Part shown: positions 47,901 through 59,148 of the stretch, one piece after another
Layout of the letters: every line of letters begins with the position of its first letter
Position numbering within the stretch: the stretch's first letter is position 1
Source: Polytrichum commune
Taxonomy: Eukaryota; Streptophyta; Polytrichopsida; Polytrichales; Polytrichaceae
NCBI GenBank assembly: GCA_950295325.1
Contig: OX485809.1
Span: 22,446,001-22,510,000 of the forward strand
Reading direction: 5' to 3'
DNA length: 64,000 nucleotides
Position numbers and translations under genes: made by a program
Notes under the pieces: model-generated
Seen by the model: the letters and a program-made list of their open reading frames with translations, nothing else
The model's database searches: none
What the model was told of the DNA's origin: nothing

Positions 47901-50676
47901 GGAACTTGGATTATTTTAAAGAGTTTATTTATTGCTACTGGATGTTTGGATCCAAAAAGAATTCCTTATTTTAGAACTGCTTGTTTCCTTTATTTATGAA
48001 AATCCAACAAATAACAATTGCATTTAAAGAATTTGTCAACAGTTGCTCACTATTTTGAGTTTGTAATATATCCTTGTAGAACAAAGTTATGCCTGTGGAG
48101 GATTTTCCTCCAAGGGAACTGACAGCAGCCGAACAAGAGGAAGCTGGGAAGACCTTCATGACCCAATTTCCCCGTCAATCTGGACATAATCGATCACTGC
48201 CTGCTGATGCACAGACTCAAAAGCCATCCACTGATCATCTGATACCTTCGCAAAGAATGTCCTTTGAATCTAAAGGTACTCTTTAGTCTCTCACCAGTTG
48301 AGCATATTGATTTTTCAAGCCTAAAAGCCACTTCCTTTGCAGCCATTTCTGTGTATTTAAAGAGCTGCATGTGGTCTCACATGTTTCCCTTTCCTTTGCA
48401 TCTTGCTTATTGTCAGATCCTCAGTGCATCTTCTCTTGATATCTTTTTGTTTAGAGGAGGCTATTTTGGGCTTCCATGTATGTGGTTCCAGCCTGCTCAG
48501 CTTTGTGCATTTAATTAACATCTAGTCTCTCTCCATTTGATTTTTGTTCTTGTTGTTGTAGGTACAACAACCACTACGAGATCCAAAGCAGCTGTTGGCC
48601 AGAGAAAACCATCTGGTGGTCTTCGATCTTCTCAATTGAATGCTCAGGGAGCAAATTGCACCTTGTCCTCCCAAGGTGATGGCAATGCCTTGGATCCATG
48701 GGATGCAAATGCCCCACTGGGAGCCGAGATGGATGAGAGCAAGATGGGTGTGAAACATATGCAGCGAACCACAACTCAGACTAGATCTGCAATTCCACGG
48801 CCCTCAACACGTCCATTGACCAGGTCCATGAAAAGTGGCGCCAGTCCTCATAAAGGCCGTAGTCCAGAGAAACCTCAAAGATTTTCACCACGTCTTACTC
48901 AGAAAAGCATATCAAAGGACCAAGGCCTGATTCAGAAGGGCGCTACTGGGAGTGTAAAACCGCAGGATGTAACATCTGAGATTGCATTAATCACTGCAAG
49001 ACAGGAACAAGACAATGCTGGTGACATTACAAAAGAGGCAAGTGCAGTTAACCACAACGAAGGTGGGGAGGCTGCCACATGTGGTCATCAAAAGGAGAGT
49101 CAAGAAGTCGGTCCTAACGTTGTTGATGCCATTGAAGGTCTCTTACGCCAGACAAGCAAGGTGAGCAACACCACGAATCCTATTAATCAGTGTCATTGTT
49201 CTAATACTAGTGCAGCAGATGCCTTTGTTCGGACAGATACAAGGAAGATTTGTTGAAAAGCTGTTCTTCTCCAGGTTTCCTTCACGTCTTGGAAAGCTCA
49301 GTATTAGAAGATGAGAAGAAAGCTTTACATCTATATGCAGTTCAGGATTAACAGCAGTCTGGATTCTGTCCTGATTCTCAAAGTCCACGTTATTGATGCA
49401 CTGCTTAATCTGCAGTTAGTCAATTGTAAATTTGTTCCATGGCCTGAATTCCATTTGATGTAATCTTCTTTTGTGCATGGAGTAATTAAGTATTTGAAAA
49501 ATTTCTTGGGATGCAGGTCATGGGTGGTGGCCTAATGGAAGTAACAGAGGTCTGCCTTCTGGAGTAACCCAATACTCTGCATTTCAGATATATTGGTGAA
49601 TGATGATTCTCGTTAGTAGATTAATTTGAGGATGAACTCGCTGAATCTGTTAGTATAGTTAAATAATCCATATAGTCAGATAATGCCACATTGTTTGACT
49701 ATATTGTTGATTCCGATACTTTGTCTCTTAATTCTGCTAATCTATTTCGAAAAGGATCAAATTAGACACTGACTGACCTAAGTCATGATGATGATTCGAC
49801 AATCTCTTTGTGCTTGAGAATTTCTGATCATTGACTTTATAATGAACAGAATCAGCTCATCTCACCTGAGCCAACTACCTTGAGGAGAGCGAGGGAGGAT
49901 ACTCATATACATGCTGAGTTCAAAAAGCCTAAACTCTACCAAACGAGGTTGGAATATCACAGAGGCTTTCTACACAGAAGCTGCAGAGTTGCATTTGGAT
50001 ACAAGTTTTCAATATGTAATAGATTATCTGTGTGCTTTGCGTGCAGCTCCTGCTCTCCCCGATGTAACTTCTGCTTTGACTGATGAACTTGCATCTGGAG
50101 TATCGCAGGTCTAACAAAGTAGAAGAGGATGCAAAGTCGCCAAGCCCTACTCCAAACCAGGAGAACTTCCTGAAATTTGATGAATCGCAGATCGATTCTC
50201 AGGTGGAATTTGAATATACCTTCTTTATTCCTCAAGGCTTCTGTAGGCCAGGAACAGTTTTCATGATGCACTTGTCAGAACTCAGTCAGAACTATATCAA
50301 TTTCTGTGTGAGAATCAAGCTGTTGCAAGGGATTCATACCAGTGAAGGGGTCTCTGGGTGTCTAGATGCATTTTTCATATCTTTAGTATTAGAATTTGTT
50401 GCACTAGTTCTACAGAGAATACAAATTTTACTCAGAGAATTCTTCAATTTATCGTGATAATACTGAGTAAATTACATCTTTTTAACACAGATGGTGGCCT
50501 ATGACGAAGATCATTCTGAGAGACAGAGAATCATGGAAAGAGTGCGACAACGAAGCTCTAGCATGTCATTGTCTGGCAGCAGTGGTGTGCTGCCCAAAAC
50601 TGACAAATCAGCAGCGTCATGGAATGGTGATCAAAAGCTGGGCCGGCTGTTTCAGGCAGCAGAAGCAAACAAGTGA
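42799..50676 (+). CDS. MEI1: MEI1, five-BRCT TopBP1/Cut5-like replication and meiotic repair protein
   Basis: This is the plant counterpart of TopBP1/Dpb11/Cut5, a nuclear scaffold whose BRCT domains bind phosphoproteins in replication initiation, ATR signalling and meiotic repair. Seventeen coding exons join in phase: 42799-42846, 42952-43059, 43290-43431, 43559-43650, 43862-43952, 44302-44550, 45173-45311, 45553-45692, 46271-46701, 47182-47343, 47587-47877, 48080-48275, 48562-49160, 49517-49549 (33 nt), 49850-49947, 50109-50202, 50491-50676, giving about 1,032 aa, close to the usual plant length. BRCT domains lie at about 2-85, 87-172, 244-330, 462-550 and 553-640, each with its conserved Trp (66, 152, 311, 528, 624). 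Exon 13 encodes a basic Ser/Pro-rich linker. The C terminus keeps a conserved YDEDHSERQRIMERVR block (975-990). The intron after exon 4 has AT-AC ends. The donor after exon 6 (GTTCGT) is weak but phase and homology support it. Confidence 0.92.
43651..43861 (+). other. Candidate U12-type AT-AC intron in MEI1
   Basis: The 211 bp intron 4 begins ATATCCTCT, matching the U12 5' splice site ATATCCTTT except at one base. It ends in AC, and carries TCCTTGAC at 43,845-43,852 with the branch A 10 nt from the 3' end, as minor-spliceosome introns require. No GT-AG choice was found that joins the two halves of BRCT2. With AT-AC ends the junction is phase 0 and the domain reads through cleanly. Confidence 0.82.
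44959..44995. repeat. TA dinucleotide microsatellite in MEI1 intron 6
   Basis: An uninterrupted TA tract of about 37 bp in the intron between exons 6 and 7; likely polymorphic. Confidence 0.93.
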
Positions 50677-51849
50677 GGGAATGTAAGGAGGGTAAAGATT
50701 GTGCAGAAGATGTTAGATTGTCGAAGTTGTGGTCATCGATTGTCACATATATTTGACCACACATCATCGAGTGGAACCTTCTCTTTAGTGGTACCTCTTG
50801 ACAAAATCGACTCGTGGTTGCCACGAAAACAAGGAAAACTGTAGTCATCTCAAAAGGACGGCTCTGAGAGCAGTCGATGGTCATAGAGTGCGCCTGAGGT
50901 TGTAACGTTTGTAGACAAATGAGAACATGCATTAAGGGCAATTCAGCAACGACAGTAGGTAAGTTTACAAGAAGGTAACCCTTGTTAATCACTCCTAATC
51001 CTTTCCTACGCACAAGTTTTGTTAGTAGGTACTGTTCATTGGTGTTTGTTTCTTTGTCAATAATCCCAGCAACCCTTTGGACAATAGCAAGGTAGTTGTA
51101 TGTGAAAATTAAGATTATTTGCATGTGATGGTTCTTGTGCTCTCTGTGGGATAAGGGGATTTATTTATTGCAAGATAAATTCTCATATTCTTCATAACTT
51201 TATGTGACACCAAGTTCTGCTTTGAATTGGACGAAGGTCCTTTACCTTGCAGATCCAAATTAAGTCATAAAATATTGTAAGTTGTGGATAGTGGATGCTT
51301 TCGCCAAGTGGTGTTGCTCAGGATATGGGGCGTTATACCTAAACCCTCATGGGCTCTTGAAATACTGTATTTTGAACTACAGTACCAAGTTGCCATTCTT
51401 GCCAACTAAAAGCCTATGTCATATTGATTTAGGTCAACACATACAGTATGATTGTATTTCTATCACACTGATTATCCCAATTAGTGCATGTTACTATTCG
51501 GAGCTATGCAGTGCAATATTGTCTTACTCAGGAGTTCAAATTTTACTAACAAAAGCTCAATAGGTTATTTGGACATTATAGAACATAATTGACTTTGCTT
51601 GGAAAAATCTTACATTCTCATGTAATAGTTATAGCAAGTTGTAACTCTGAATAGGAACATGCACTAACTGGAATAAGCAGTGTAGTGAAAATGATTATAT
51701 CATATCTTGAACAATCATCAAAGGACATTCTGAATGTGTAGGGGTTACACAATTACAACATGCTTTGCAGAGAGCAGAAGTATCAGGGTGCACTATATAG
51801 GGAAGTGTTACTTGTGTTTTATTTTAATTATTTTATTTCATATGCCCCA
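50677..51849. other. MEI1 3' flank and intergenic sequence
   Basis: The MEI1 3'UTR begins after the stop at 50,676. The end is not defined. A minus-strand frame of 188 codons (51,124-50,558) overlaps the last MEI1 exon and its 3' flank; it shows no domain and looks like a shadow of the exon. Confidence 0.5.
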
Positions 51850-52370
51850 GAAAGTGTGTTATGGTTATTTACTAAGGTGTGTGGGGTCTATGAGGTATAC
51901 ATATATACACCTCATAGATATACATAAGACTATATACATATGTCTATGCCTTAAGTGTCATGTCATGATATCTATGAGGTCTATGCCTAGGTTACATTAT
52001 TGTAAACACACATGACATTGGGCATTAATATCCTCAATATTATCTTCCTATTGCATACTTAAATATGGACACCTGACATTTGTTATTTAAAGTGCAAATT
52101 ATCATCTTCCTCTTACATATTAAATTATAAGTACATGGCACTTGACATGAGTATGCTTAATAATACCTTCCTCTTAGATATTAAAACTTAAAACTATCAT
52201 CTCAAGCGCTCCAATGTGTTATCCTAAATATTGTGTCGTAAGTAGTTGTGCACTTCAAAAAGTTACTTAGGTTGACAATTAGTGTCACTATGTCTCTAGG
52301 CACTAGATTTAGACAGTTTGTCAATAGTTTATGTGACACAAAGGCCGAGGCATCCATAGCCAACCATGTT
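51850..52370. repeat. Dispersed repeat F, intergenic copy
   Basis: Related along its length to the copy in the E2 gene intron (33,150-33,780). Near its left side a near-perfect AT-rich palindrome (CTATGAGGTATACATATATA with its complement, about 51,889-51,921) is present. Confidence 0.65.
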
Positions 52371-52636
52371 CATTTAATTGCTCACTAGGGTATATGTATT
52401 GTTGACATGGTCAAGATGTGGTGTTGGTCTATATTGTTTAGGCCAATGGAGTTAAGGTTTAGTATAGGCACTCATAACCGATCACTTACGAGATTCTCTG
52501 CTAGATCTAGAGAAGCGGTGCAAATTTTTCTTATGTAAGAAGATAGAAATCATGAGGATTGCACTTTGTTGGGTAACTTACTTCCTTAAATTGAAATTAA
52601 TGTAATTTTTTGAAGCCAAAAGTAGGCGTGAACATA

Positions 52637-52870
52637 TTACCAATGTCTATAGTCTGCCATAACTGCTCGTTCTTCCTCACTCAAAACTAGGACATGTGTC
52701 ATGGCACTATTAGTTCCAGCTTGATTGAAATTGAATCCCAACCTGATCAAAATTTCAATACCCTTTAGATAGCCAATTGGGTCTTGATCGAAAATAGGTG
52801 CCTCTACTATATGTGGTTGCAGCTTGTGATCAATTACCCTCATAAGAGTTTTGACAACTACCGTAGTCAA
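52637..52870 (-). pseudogene. Possible PUB-domain-like fragment
   Basis: The frame reads KTLMRVIDHKL, then YLKGIEILIRLGF and LSEEERAV. The middle block recalls the PUB/PUG fold of peptide N-glycanase and UBX proteins, in which a GIEFL-x-x-x-GF pattern follows a TLL/TLM helix. Only about 77 codons are open, with no flanking exons seen, so at best it is a gene fragment. The similarity is judged by eye and may be accidental. Confidence 0.2.
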
Positions 52871-53468
52871 GAAATAGTGTTCAAATGACCGGGTTATGGG
52901 TTAACTTATAAATTGACTGTGTGTTCTAGTAATCCTTATTGTTTTAGACTTTTGAGCAATTTTGATATCCATGAAAAACAAGATCTATTTGCATTCTCAT
53001 AAGAATTTGTTTCTCTTTGCAAGAAAAATAATCCCCCATTATTACTCCTCCTAATTAGATGCAAACTTTCTTATTTTATCGATTATGCATGCCATGAACG
53101 GTGTAGTCTTGTGAATGCAATTTCGGGGGCGGGGGGGGGGGTCCCATGTATGTGACATCCCACTTGAACCACATAGTTAAGTGTTGTTATATCTTGATTG
53201 CACATGAACAATGAATGGCGAGAACTGGCTGCTAGTTACAGATGAACCATTTAGATTTTGAAAGATAATCAATTGAAGTTTAAGACTTCAAGAAAATTAT
53301 TGATCATTTTACATGAACCTATAGAATATACCCCTATTAAGAAAAAGAAAAACCATAAGATGGCAACATGTTATTGGTTGGACTTGGAAACACTAAGAAT
53401 ATTGATAGATTATGCTCAAATATCTCCCCAAACACTGTTGTTTGTGCTTGGTTTGATTCTATTAATTA

Positions 53469-54011
53469 GGGGTCATTTACACCATGGACCATAAAGTCAT
53501 CCCCAAGGCCATGTAAAATATGTGATTGGTTGTTGAACACATTTTGGGACCACTTCGGTTTACATCAAGAAAAAAAATGTCAGCGTGACCATGGAGTTCA
53601 AGGTCCCCAAAAGACATATTTTAAGGCTTACACTATCCACTGACATGATCCAATGAGTTTTGTGGTGGGAGAGGCAAAAGAGGCACTCTAGTAGAAAAAG
53701 GCAAGGGCCTATGACAAAGAAATGTTGATATTATACATTTCTAATGATATTTTTCTCAAGGGAAAAGAAGATGAAAATAAGAGAATGGTCAAACTTGATT
53801 TTTTTTATAAATAAAACTTATTTTTAAAGATATTTATTAAAAAAATGAGCACATTCACTTTTTGGTGCATGGTCATTCCTCTTGATCCACAGTTAGGTTA
53901 CACCTAGTGAAGGGTCCATAAACTTTGTAAATTGATTTTTTAAGAAATCAGAGCATGGAAAAAGGCCATCCTTCATGGTCCAACTTCATGGTCCATGGCG
54001 TAAACTGGCCC
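53469..54011. mobile_element. Element D: 543 bp TIR transposon, TTA target duplication (PIF/Harbinger-like)
   Basis: Ends are GGGGTCATTTACACCATGGA and, inward from the right, GGGCCAGTTTACGCCATGGA, flanked by TTA at 53,466-53,468 and 54,012-54,014. It is non-coding and similar in size to elements A, C and G. Confidence 0.87.
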
Positions 54012-54014
54012 TTA

Positions 54015-54619
54015 TTGCGTAGTGTTCAAAAAGTACGACATGGTTATTTACTACAAGCTCCTCGAGGCCGTAGGGGGTTGACATTTGAGAGTCTTCGCTT
54101 GAGTCTTCCATTTACACAACACTTTACAAAAAGCAAACATGATGGAAAAGGATACAAGGTAGCCAACTCATTTTTGGCACCCATAATCAATTTTCACAAA
54201 AGTGTATTACAAATACCGGAGTGGATAGTTGCAATGTATGAAACTTCACAGCTTTTTCCATCACATTAGAAAATGACGGCTACATGTTTGGAACTTCACA
54301 GCATCAAGGGACTCCGTGAATTAAGATGAGGGGGGGGGTCGGAAATGGGTCTATCTACTGTAACTCAAGAAGATGTCCATGAGCAAGTCAGTATGAACTC
54401 CCTCCATGAATCTAGGCTTATCACTTCCAAGATTTCATGCGAGTGAGGCAGCAACCCATAAAATAAGGTAGATGTATGTTATTCAAATATATTCTCTCCT
54501 TGCACCCACTTCTTGTAGGATATGAACTATGCAATTAGTGTGAGATTATTACCAAATCCAAATTGTGCCCATAGCCATTTACATAAATAAATATCTTATT
54601 CACTATCAAAGTGAAGGAT
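54015..54619. other. Unassigned intergenic sequence
   Basis: It starts inside a 104-codon plus-strand frame (53,955-54,269) with no recognised domain that overlaps the end of element D. A G run lies near 54,331. No gene is supported. Confidence 0.45.
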
Positions 54620-55020
54620 TTCTTGTTCATCAAGTGGTCATAAAGGTGTCCCCAATCATGTTCACTATTGAATCTACAATGATTAGCATATTTTGGGCAC
54701 GTAGGTCAATCTTTTTTGAACACATGTTTTTTTGGTACCAATTTTAAATCCACACCTAACTGCATACCACTCAAATATAGGTGTAGGGATTATTGCTAGG
54801 TTGGCACATCTACCTTACACACTTTTTCAGATTGTCATGTACTATGACCAATTGATGTGGTGCATTCCAATCCCAAATTAATTGAATACCTATTCGCTTG
54901 AGTGGTAAATGGCAAGGTTTATATATAATAATGGACACCAAACATACATGTGTTGTGACGAGATTGGACTATATACCCAAAAGCATTAGCCTGCCATGCT
55001 CAATTGTTTAGAGAATTGTG
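54620..55020. mobile_element. Inverted-repeat element I, copy 1
   Basis: The left arm (about 54,645-54,725) and right arm (about 54,945-55,015) are imperfect reverse complements. Shared blocks are GTCCAATCT-like and GAACACATG/CATGTGTTG. The left arm also resembles 60,755-60,850. Ends and target duplication are not resolved. Confidence 0.65.
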
Positions 55021-56592
55021 AAGGCTCCACGATTAGTTAAAGAGAGGATTTTTATTTTTATTTTTTGAAAAATGTTACTTTGACTATTTCTATCTTTGCA
55101 TCTCAACTCCAACTCTAAGACTTGAAATGATCACCTATATGATTCACAATCACTAACCAAATGAAACAATATCCAATTCGATCCAATGGTAAAACTTATC
55201 TATGGAGTTGGTATTGCCCACAATTAGATTGCACGCCTAGTCAAATCCTTATAACCTAAGCAATATTGGTTGATGTTCAAATTGTTAAATCTTGCTATCA
55301 TGCCCTTGAATTTGCATGCCACAATGTAAAGATGGGTTTTAAAGCCCTCGGCACTTAGCGGTTGAGTGCTAAACCATGAATGCTTTCAAGGGCCCACAAC
55401 ATGTGATGCCTTTGTATTCCTTGTTCCTTAGGTGTCACAATTGGTGGTCCTTTTTGGTACCAACATGTGGAGACCTAGGAGCCCTTAAATAAGATGGGGT
55501 CCTATCCATAGTTAGGTGACAATTAGTGTGTACACTTGACATTGTGGGTGTTTCTAATTGTGATGGAGGTCACTAGGTGACAAGTAGGTGAATAGGTAGG
55601 GTATTGTCACCTTGTCGAAGAGTCGGTTACCTATTGACGAGGACAAGGACTACTCCCTTAGGCATGCTCCATAAACCAAGTCACAAGCTTAAATTTGAGT
55701 TTGTAGCTATGATCAAGGATAAGTGTTCCCTCATCGAGAAGAAGTCTATGGGCGATGAAAGCAGCTTATGGCTTCTCGTGAGGCCACGTTGCCTGCGCTT
55801 TCACGATCGTCGGATTTGATATTTTTTTCTTGAACCACCGATGTAAAAATTTCCATCTCTCTCTCTCTCTCTTCGAGTGTAGAGTTCCAACATATTTTGC
55901 CAAATGTGAAAACTTCACGACGCATAGAGGATAACCATTGGTGAATTATTGTAATAGAGCTTTTGAATGAGATAGACAAATTCAATGGCTACACTTGAAA
56001 AAATATCTACTAAACACTACATGATTTAAGCAAGATATTTCCATTTGATGTTGAAAGTTCATTTCAAAATGTTTAGGGCATGTTTCATTAGGCCTTAATG
56101 CTTGGTCATTCTATTGGAAGATCTTATCGAGACTTGGCCTTGGACTACAACCACCACTTTTGCCCAACCCAACTCCGAGGCAACGTCCCAACTTCTTGGC
56201 ACCATATTTTGTTGCCATGTAAGATAGTTAGAGCCATGGATTAGGACCTAGTGTAAACCCATCTTAAGTGGGACTTTGCTTGAGAAAAGTGGTAATTAGG
56301 AAACATGACTTAGTGTAAAGTGGCCCTAAGCATAAGTTGTTTGAGATTTGAGAGCAATGATTCTTCTATATTTTATCATAGTTTTATTTGGTTGCAAGTG
56401 TATTTGTACATTGCAAATTTTAGTAAAGTTTCTGCATGATATTGTTCTACGATTGAAAATAATAAAATACTTTTGTATCAATATGTTATCATTATGTGAT
56501 TTGTAACTATGTTGAGCTCTTGCATTCGATTCTCTCGCAAATGCCATCCATTTTCATTTTCAAGTGTTATCCCCTCACCATGTGCTCTTAAC
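55021..56592. other. Intergenic sequence, no gene recognised
   Basis: A CT tract lies at about 55,855-55,872. A possible element end GTGTAAAGTGGCCC followed by TAA is at about 56,311-56,327, but its partner is uncertain. No reading frame has supporting motifs. Confidence 0.45.
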
Positions 56593-56594
56593 TA

Positions 56595-57539
56595 CCGTAG
56601 TTTAATAGCAGGTTCGGCACAAAATAATTCTAAAAATAGATGCCTAAAATTTTGGAATATTATTGGCATTTTTTGCCGAATATAAAATTAATTATTTTTC
56701 AAAATTGCCTAAAAGTAAGAAATTTTTACTTCTCACTAGAGCTTTACTTACAGTGGAAGCATATGTGAATTTTGAAGGAGAGAAGGTGCTCCTTTTGTAA
56801 TCAAGCTCAGGGTACATTAGTCCACAAAGAATATGGGTTAAGAAGTAGCAAGACTCTAGGCGAGGCTTTTCAAATGTGTTGTACATAAATTTTTGGAGTC
56901 CAATTGAGCATAGAAGATGAAGTTTTTATAGAATTTTGTCCAACTAACAAAAGTTGAGAAATCAATCCTTCTTCCACCTCCAACAAGTTTTGTGTCAAAA
57001 TAAGTCTTTATGCAAAAGATATGGACAAAACATTGCAGCCGTGTAAAGATCAAAAAATTAAAATGCGTTCATAACAGTTTTTTGGAGCTCATTTGTGCAT
57101 AGAAGATCAACTTTTTTGGAATTTTGTTGGTCTAAGAAAAGTTTAGAAATCAAGTAATATTTCACCTCCAACAAATTTTATGTCATTTGAAGACTCTATG
57201 CAAAAGTTATGCGTGTTATAAAAATGACGTCTAACTAGGTGTTTCACCTCAAAGTTTACATATCCCATATGCATTGTTGAACACAACTCCACTCTACTTG
57301 CATAAAGCACAGAGCATTCTCAACTCTTCACTCGCATCTTACTTGTCATTCAATGCAAGAGAGATGTACAAGATATAAGTTGAAATAGAAAATTAAAAAT
57401 GAATGTAAGCCGAATTTTTAAAAATTAAAAGAGAAAATTGCCGAAAATATGAATATACTATTTTTAGGTGCCGAACCTACTTTTTGAACTTTAATTAAAT
57501 ATTAGGCAGCAAGTTGCCTAACCTGCTAGTAAACTACGG
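56595..57539. mobile_element. 945 bp TIR element flanked by TA
   Basis: Terminal repeats CCGTAGTTTAATAGCAGGTT and, inward from the right, CCGTAGTTTACTAGCAGGTT (one mismatch in 20) are flanked by TA at 56,593-56,594 and 57,540-57,541. The TA duplication suggests a Tc1/mariner-type non-autonomous element. No transposase is visible. Confidence 0.88.
56889..57211. repeat. Diverged tandem duplication inside the 945 bp TA element
   Basis: Two units of about 185 bp (56,889 and 57,074) share GCATAGAAGAT, CACCTCCAACAA and TATGCAAAAG in the same order. Confidence 0.75.
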
Positions 57540-57541
57540 TA

Positions 57542-58642
57542 TTGCAAAACAAGGCCTGAGAATTGGATCCAAACCCTATATATCTTATAATCTCTAGCCA
57601 TCTCATTTATGCATAATGTTATATCTTGTTAAGTGACATTTAAAAATAGGCTCACATGTCTTTTATGGGCCTAATATACCTAGTAAGTAATGTAGACCTA
57701 CTAATGAATATGGACAAAGCTATCCACAAACTCTTGGACTATATATCCAATTGCAAATAAGTCATAAATAGGTCATACAAAGACTCTTCAATCCAAAATG
57801 CCCAAATATTGTCAATTATTTTGGATCAATCCTAAAGCGAAGGTGGCAAAGCCCAAAAACAATACGTACATGAAGAAGATTTATTGACATCATGCTATAC
57901 ACACATCCATAAACGTTTTTGGAGTTTTATATATTATGACATTTTAGGTGTAATACATTCAATTTTGACATGGTCAAGTCACAAAGATTTGCTTATCATT
58001 TGTGGAACTATGTTATGGCCTTTGATTGTTGCAAAAGCAAAGGCAATTTTGTGAACATGGGTGTTTACAAAAGAGTCTTGGTTCGAGTGACATTACAACA
58101 AAAATGTACAAGGGGATTCATACTCAAACACGTGTCATAATTGTCCAAATTTCAATAGTGATTTGACTCGAGAAACGAGTACATCATTTATCAATCCTTG
58201 CACACTCACTTTTGAGATGAAAGTGTGGGCATCACTTCATCGATCCAAGAATCGGTGAGTGCACCCAAAACAAAAGTTGGTTTTGAAATTGTCACCCAAT
58301 TTTGAACTTTCGGGCGACGCAATCCGCAAATCCACCATGATACTTATAGCACCCATGCAAATGTTTAGGGACCATTCCTTGGTGTTCTATAAACCCCATT
58401 GACGATGTCATCAAAGATGTGGTGGAGTCGTTCACGTACATGACTATAAGTAACTTGATACTTTAGCCACAAGTAATTGACCTATTGACAAGGAAAAATA
58501 AACTTAGTCATGGGGCCTCACACCACAAAGTTAAAGTCACACAAACATGAGCTTACTTCACGGCATAGATTCATCTTACGGCATGCATGAGTCAATAATC
58601 AACCGCTAGTTACATATGAGTCGGTTGTGTTTGAGAAATAAT
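57542..58642. other. AT-rich intergenic region
   Basis: No gene, RNA or bounded repeat recognised. Confidence 0.5.
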
Positions 58643-58645
58643 TGA

Positions 58646-59145
58646 GGGCCACTTCACACAAGAGCCAAAATGCCGTGACCATGAAATTGTGAGAGCCCAA
58701 AAGAAAGTGTCCAAAGGTTGTCCCAACGCACCTCCAAAATCATGTAGTGTGGTCATGGATCCTCAAGTGTAGTGTGAAGTTATATTTGACTAGGCCCTCA
58801 ACCAAATGCTATTTCCTTGAATTTCTATTCATGCAGGTTTTCACACATGATAAAATAGAATACATCAATGGTTGTGAGCATTCGGAGTGCTATGGTCTCC
58901 CAGTTTTGTGTTAGGCTTGCCTCATAGAGGTGGGTTTTGAAAATAGTCCAAGTGAGCATGAAACATGATCCATTTGATGCCGTGTAGGAATCCATGTAAA
59001 CTTTACAATCATCTTGCATTCACATACTCCGTTGGTCCCTCAAGCGTAGTGCGAAGCAAACTTGGACCGGCTCCACCTTTTCCACCAATGAGAGTGCTTG
59101 AATTGTATTGGTCACGGGCTCTCAGTCTCGTGTGTGAAGTGGCCC
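58646..59145 (-). mobile_element. Element A, copy 3: 500 bp TIR transposon, TGA target duplication
   Basis: Exactly 500 bp, the same as copy 2. It is bounded by GGGCCACTTCACACAAGAGC and, inward from the right, GGGCCACTTCACACACGAGA, with TGA at 58,643-58,645 and 59,146-59,148. The interior matches copy 2 at roughly four bases in five or better. It carries the conserved 64-codon frame. Confidence 0.9.
58825..59019 (-). CDS. Conserved 64-codon reading frame of element A, copy 3
   Basis: Begins MQDDCKVYMDSYTASNG and ends IMCENLHE, the same length as the frames at 5,075 and 11,008 and still uninterrupted despite more substitutions. Unknown function. See copies 1 and 2. Confidence 0.4.
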   Translation of the reverse strand: MQDDCKVYMDSYTASNGSCFMLTWTIFKTHLYEASLTQNWETIALRMLTTIDVFYFIMCENLHE

Positions 59146-59148
59146 TGA

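Noticed and set aside
50558-51124. 188-codon minus-strand frame, the second longest in the window
   Set aside because: It overlaps the conserved last exon of MEI1 in antisense and shows no domain or splice support.
56076-56323. Candidate GGGC-ended element bounded by TTAGGGCATG and GTGGCCCTAA
   Set aside because: The inverted match is poor and the flanking triplets differ (TTA against TAA).
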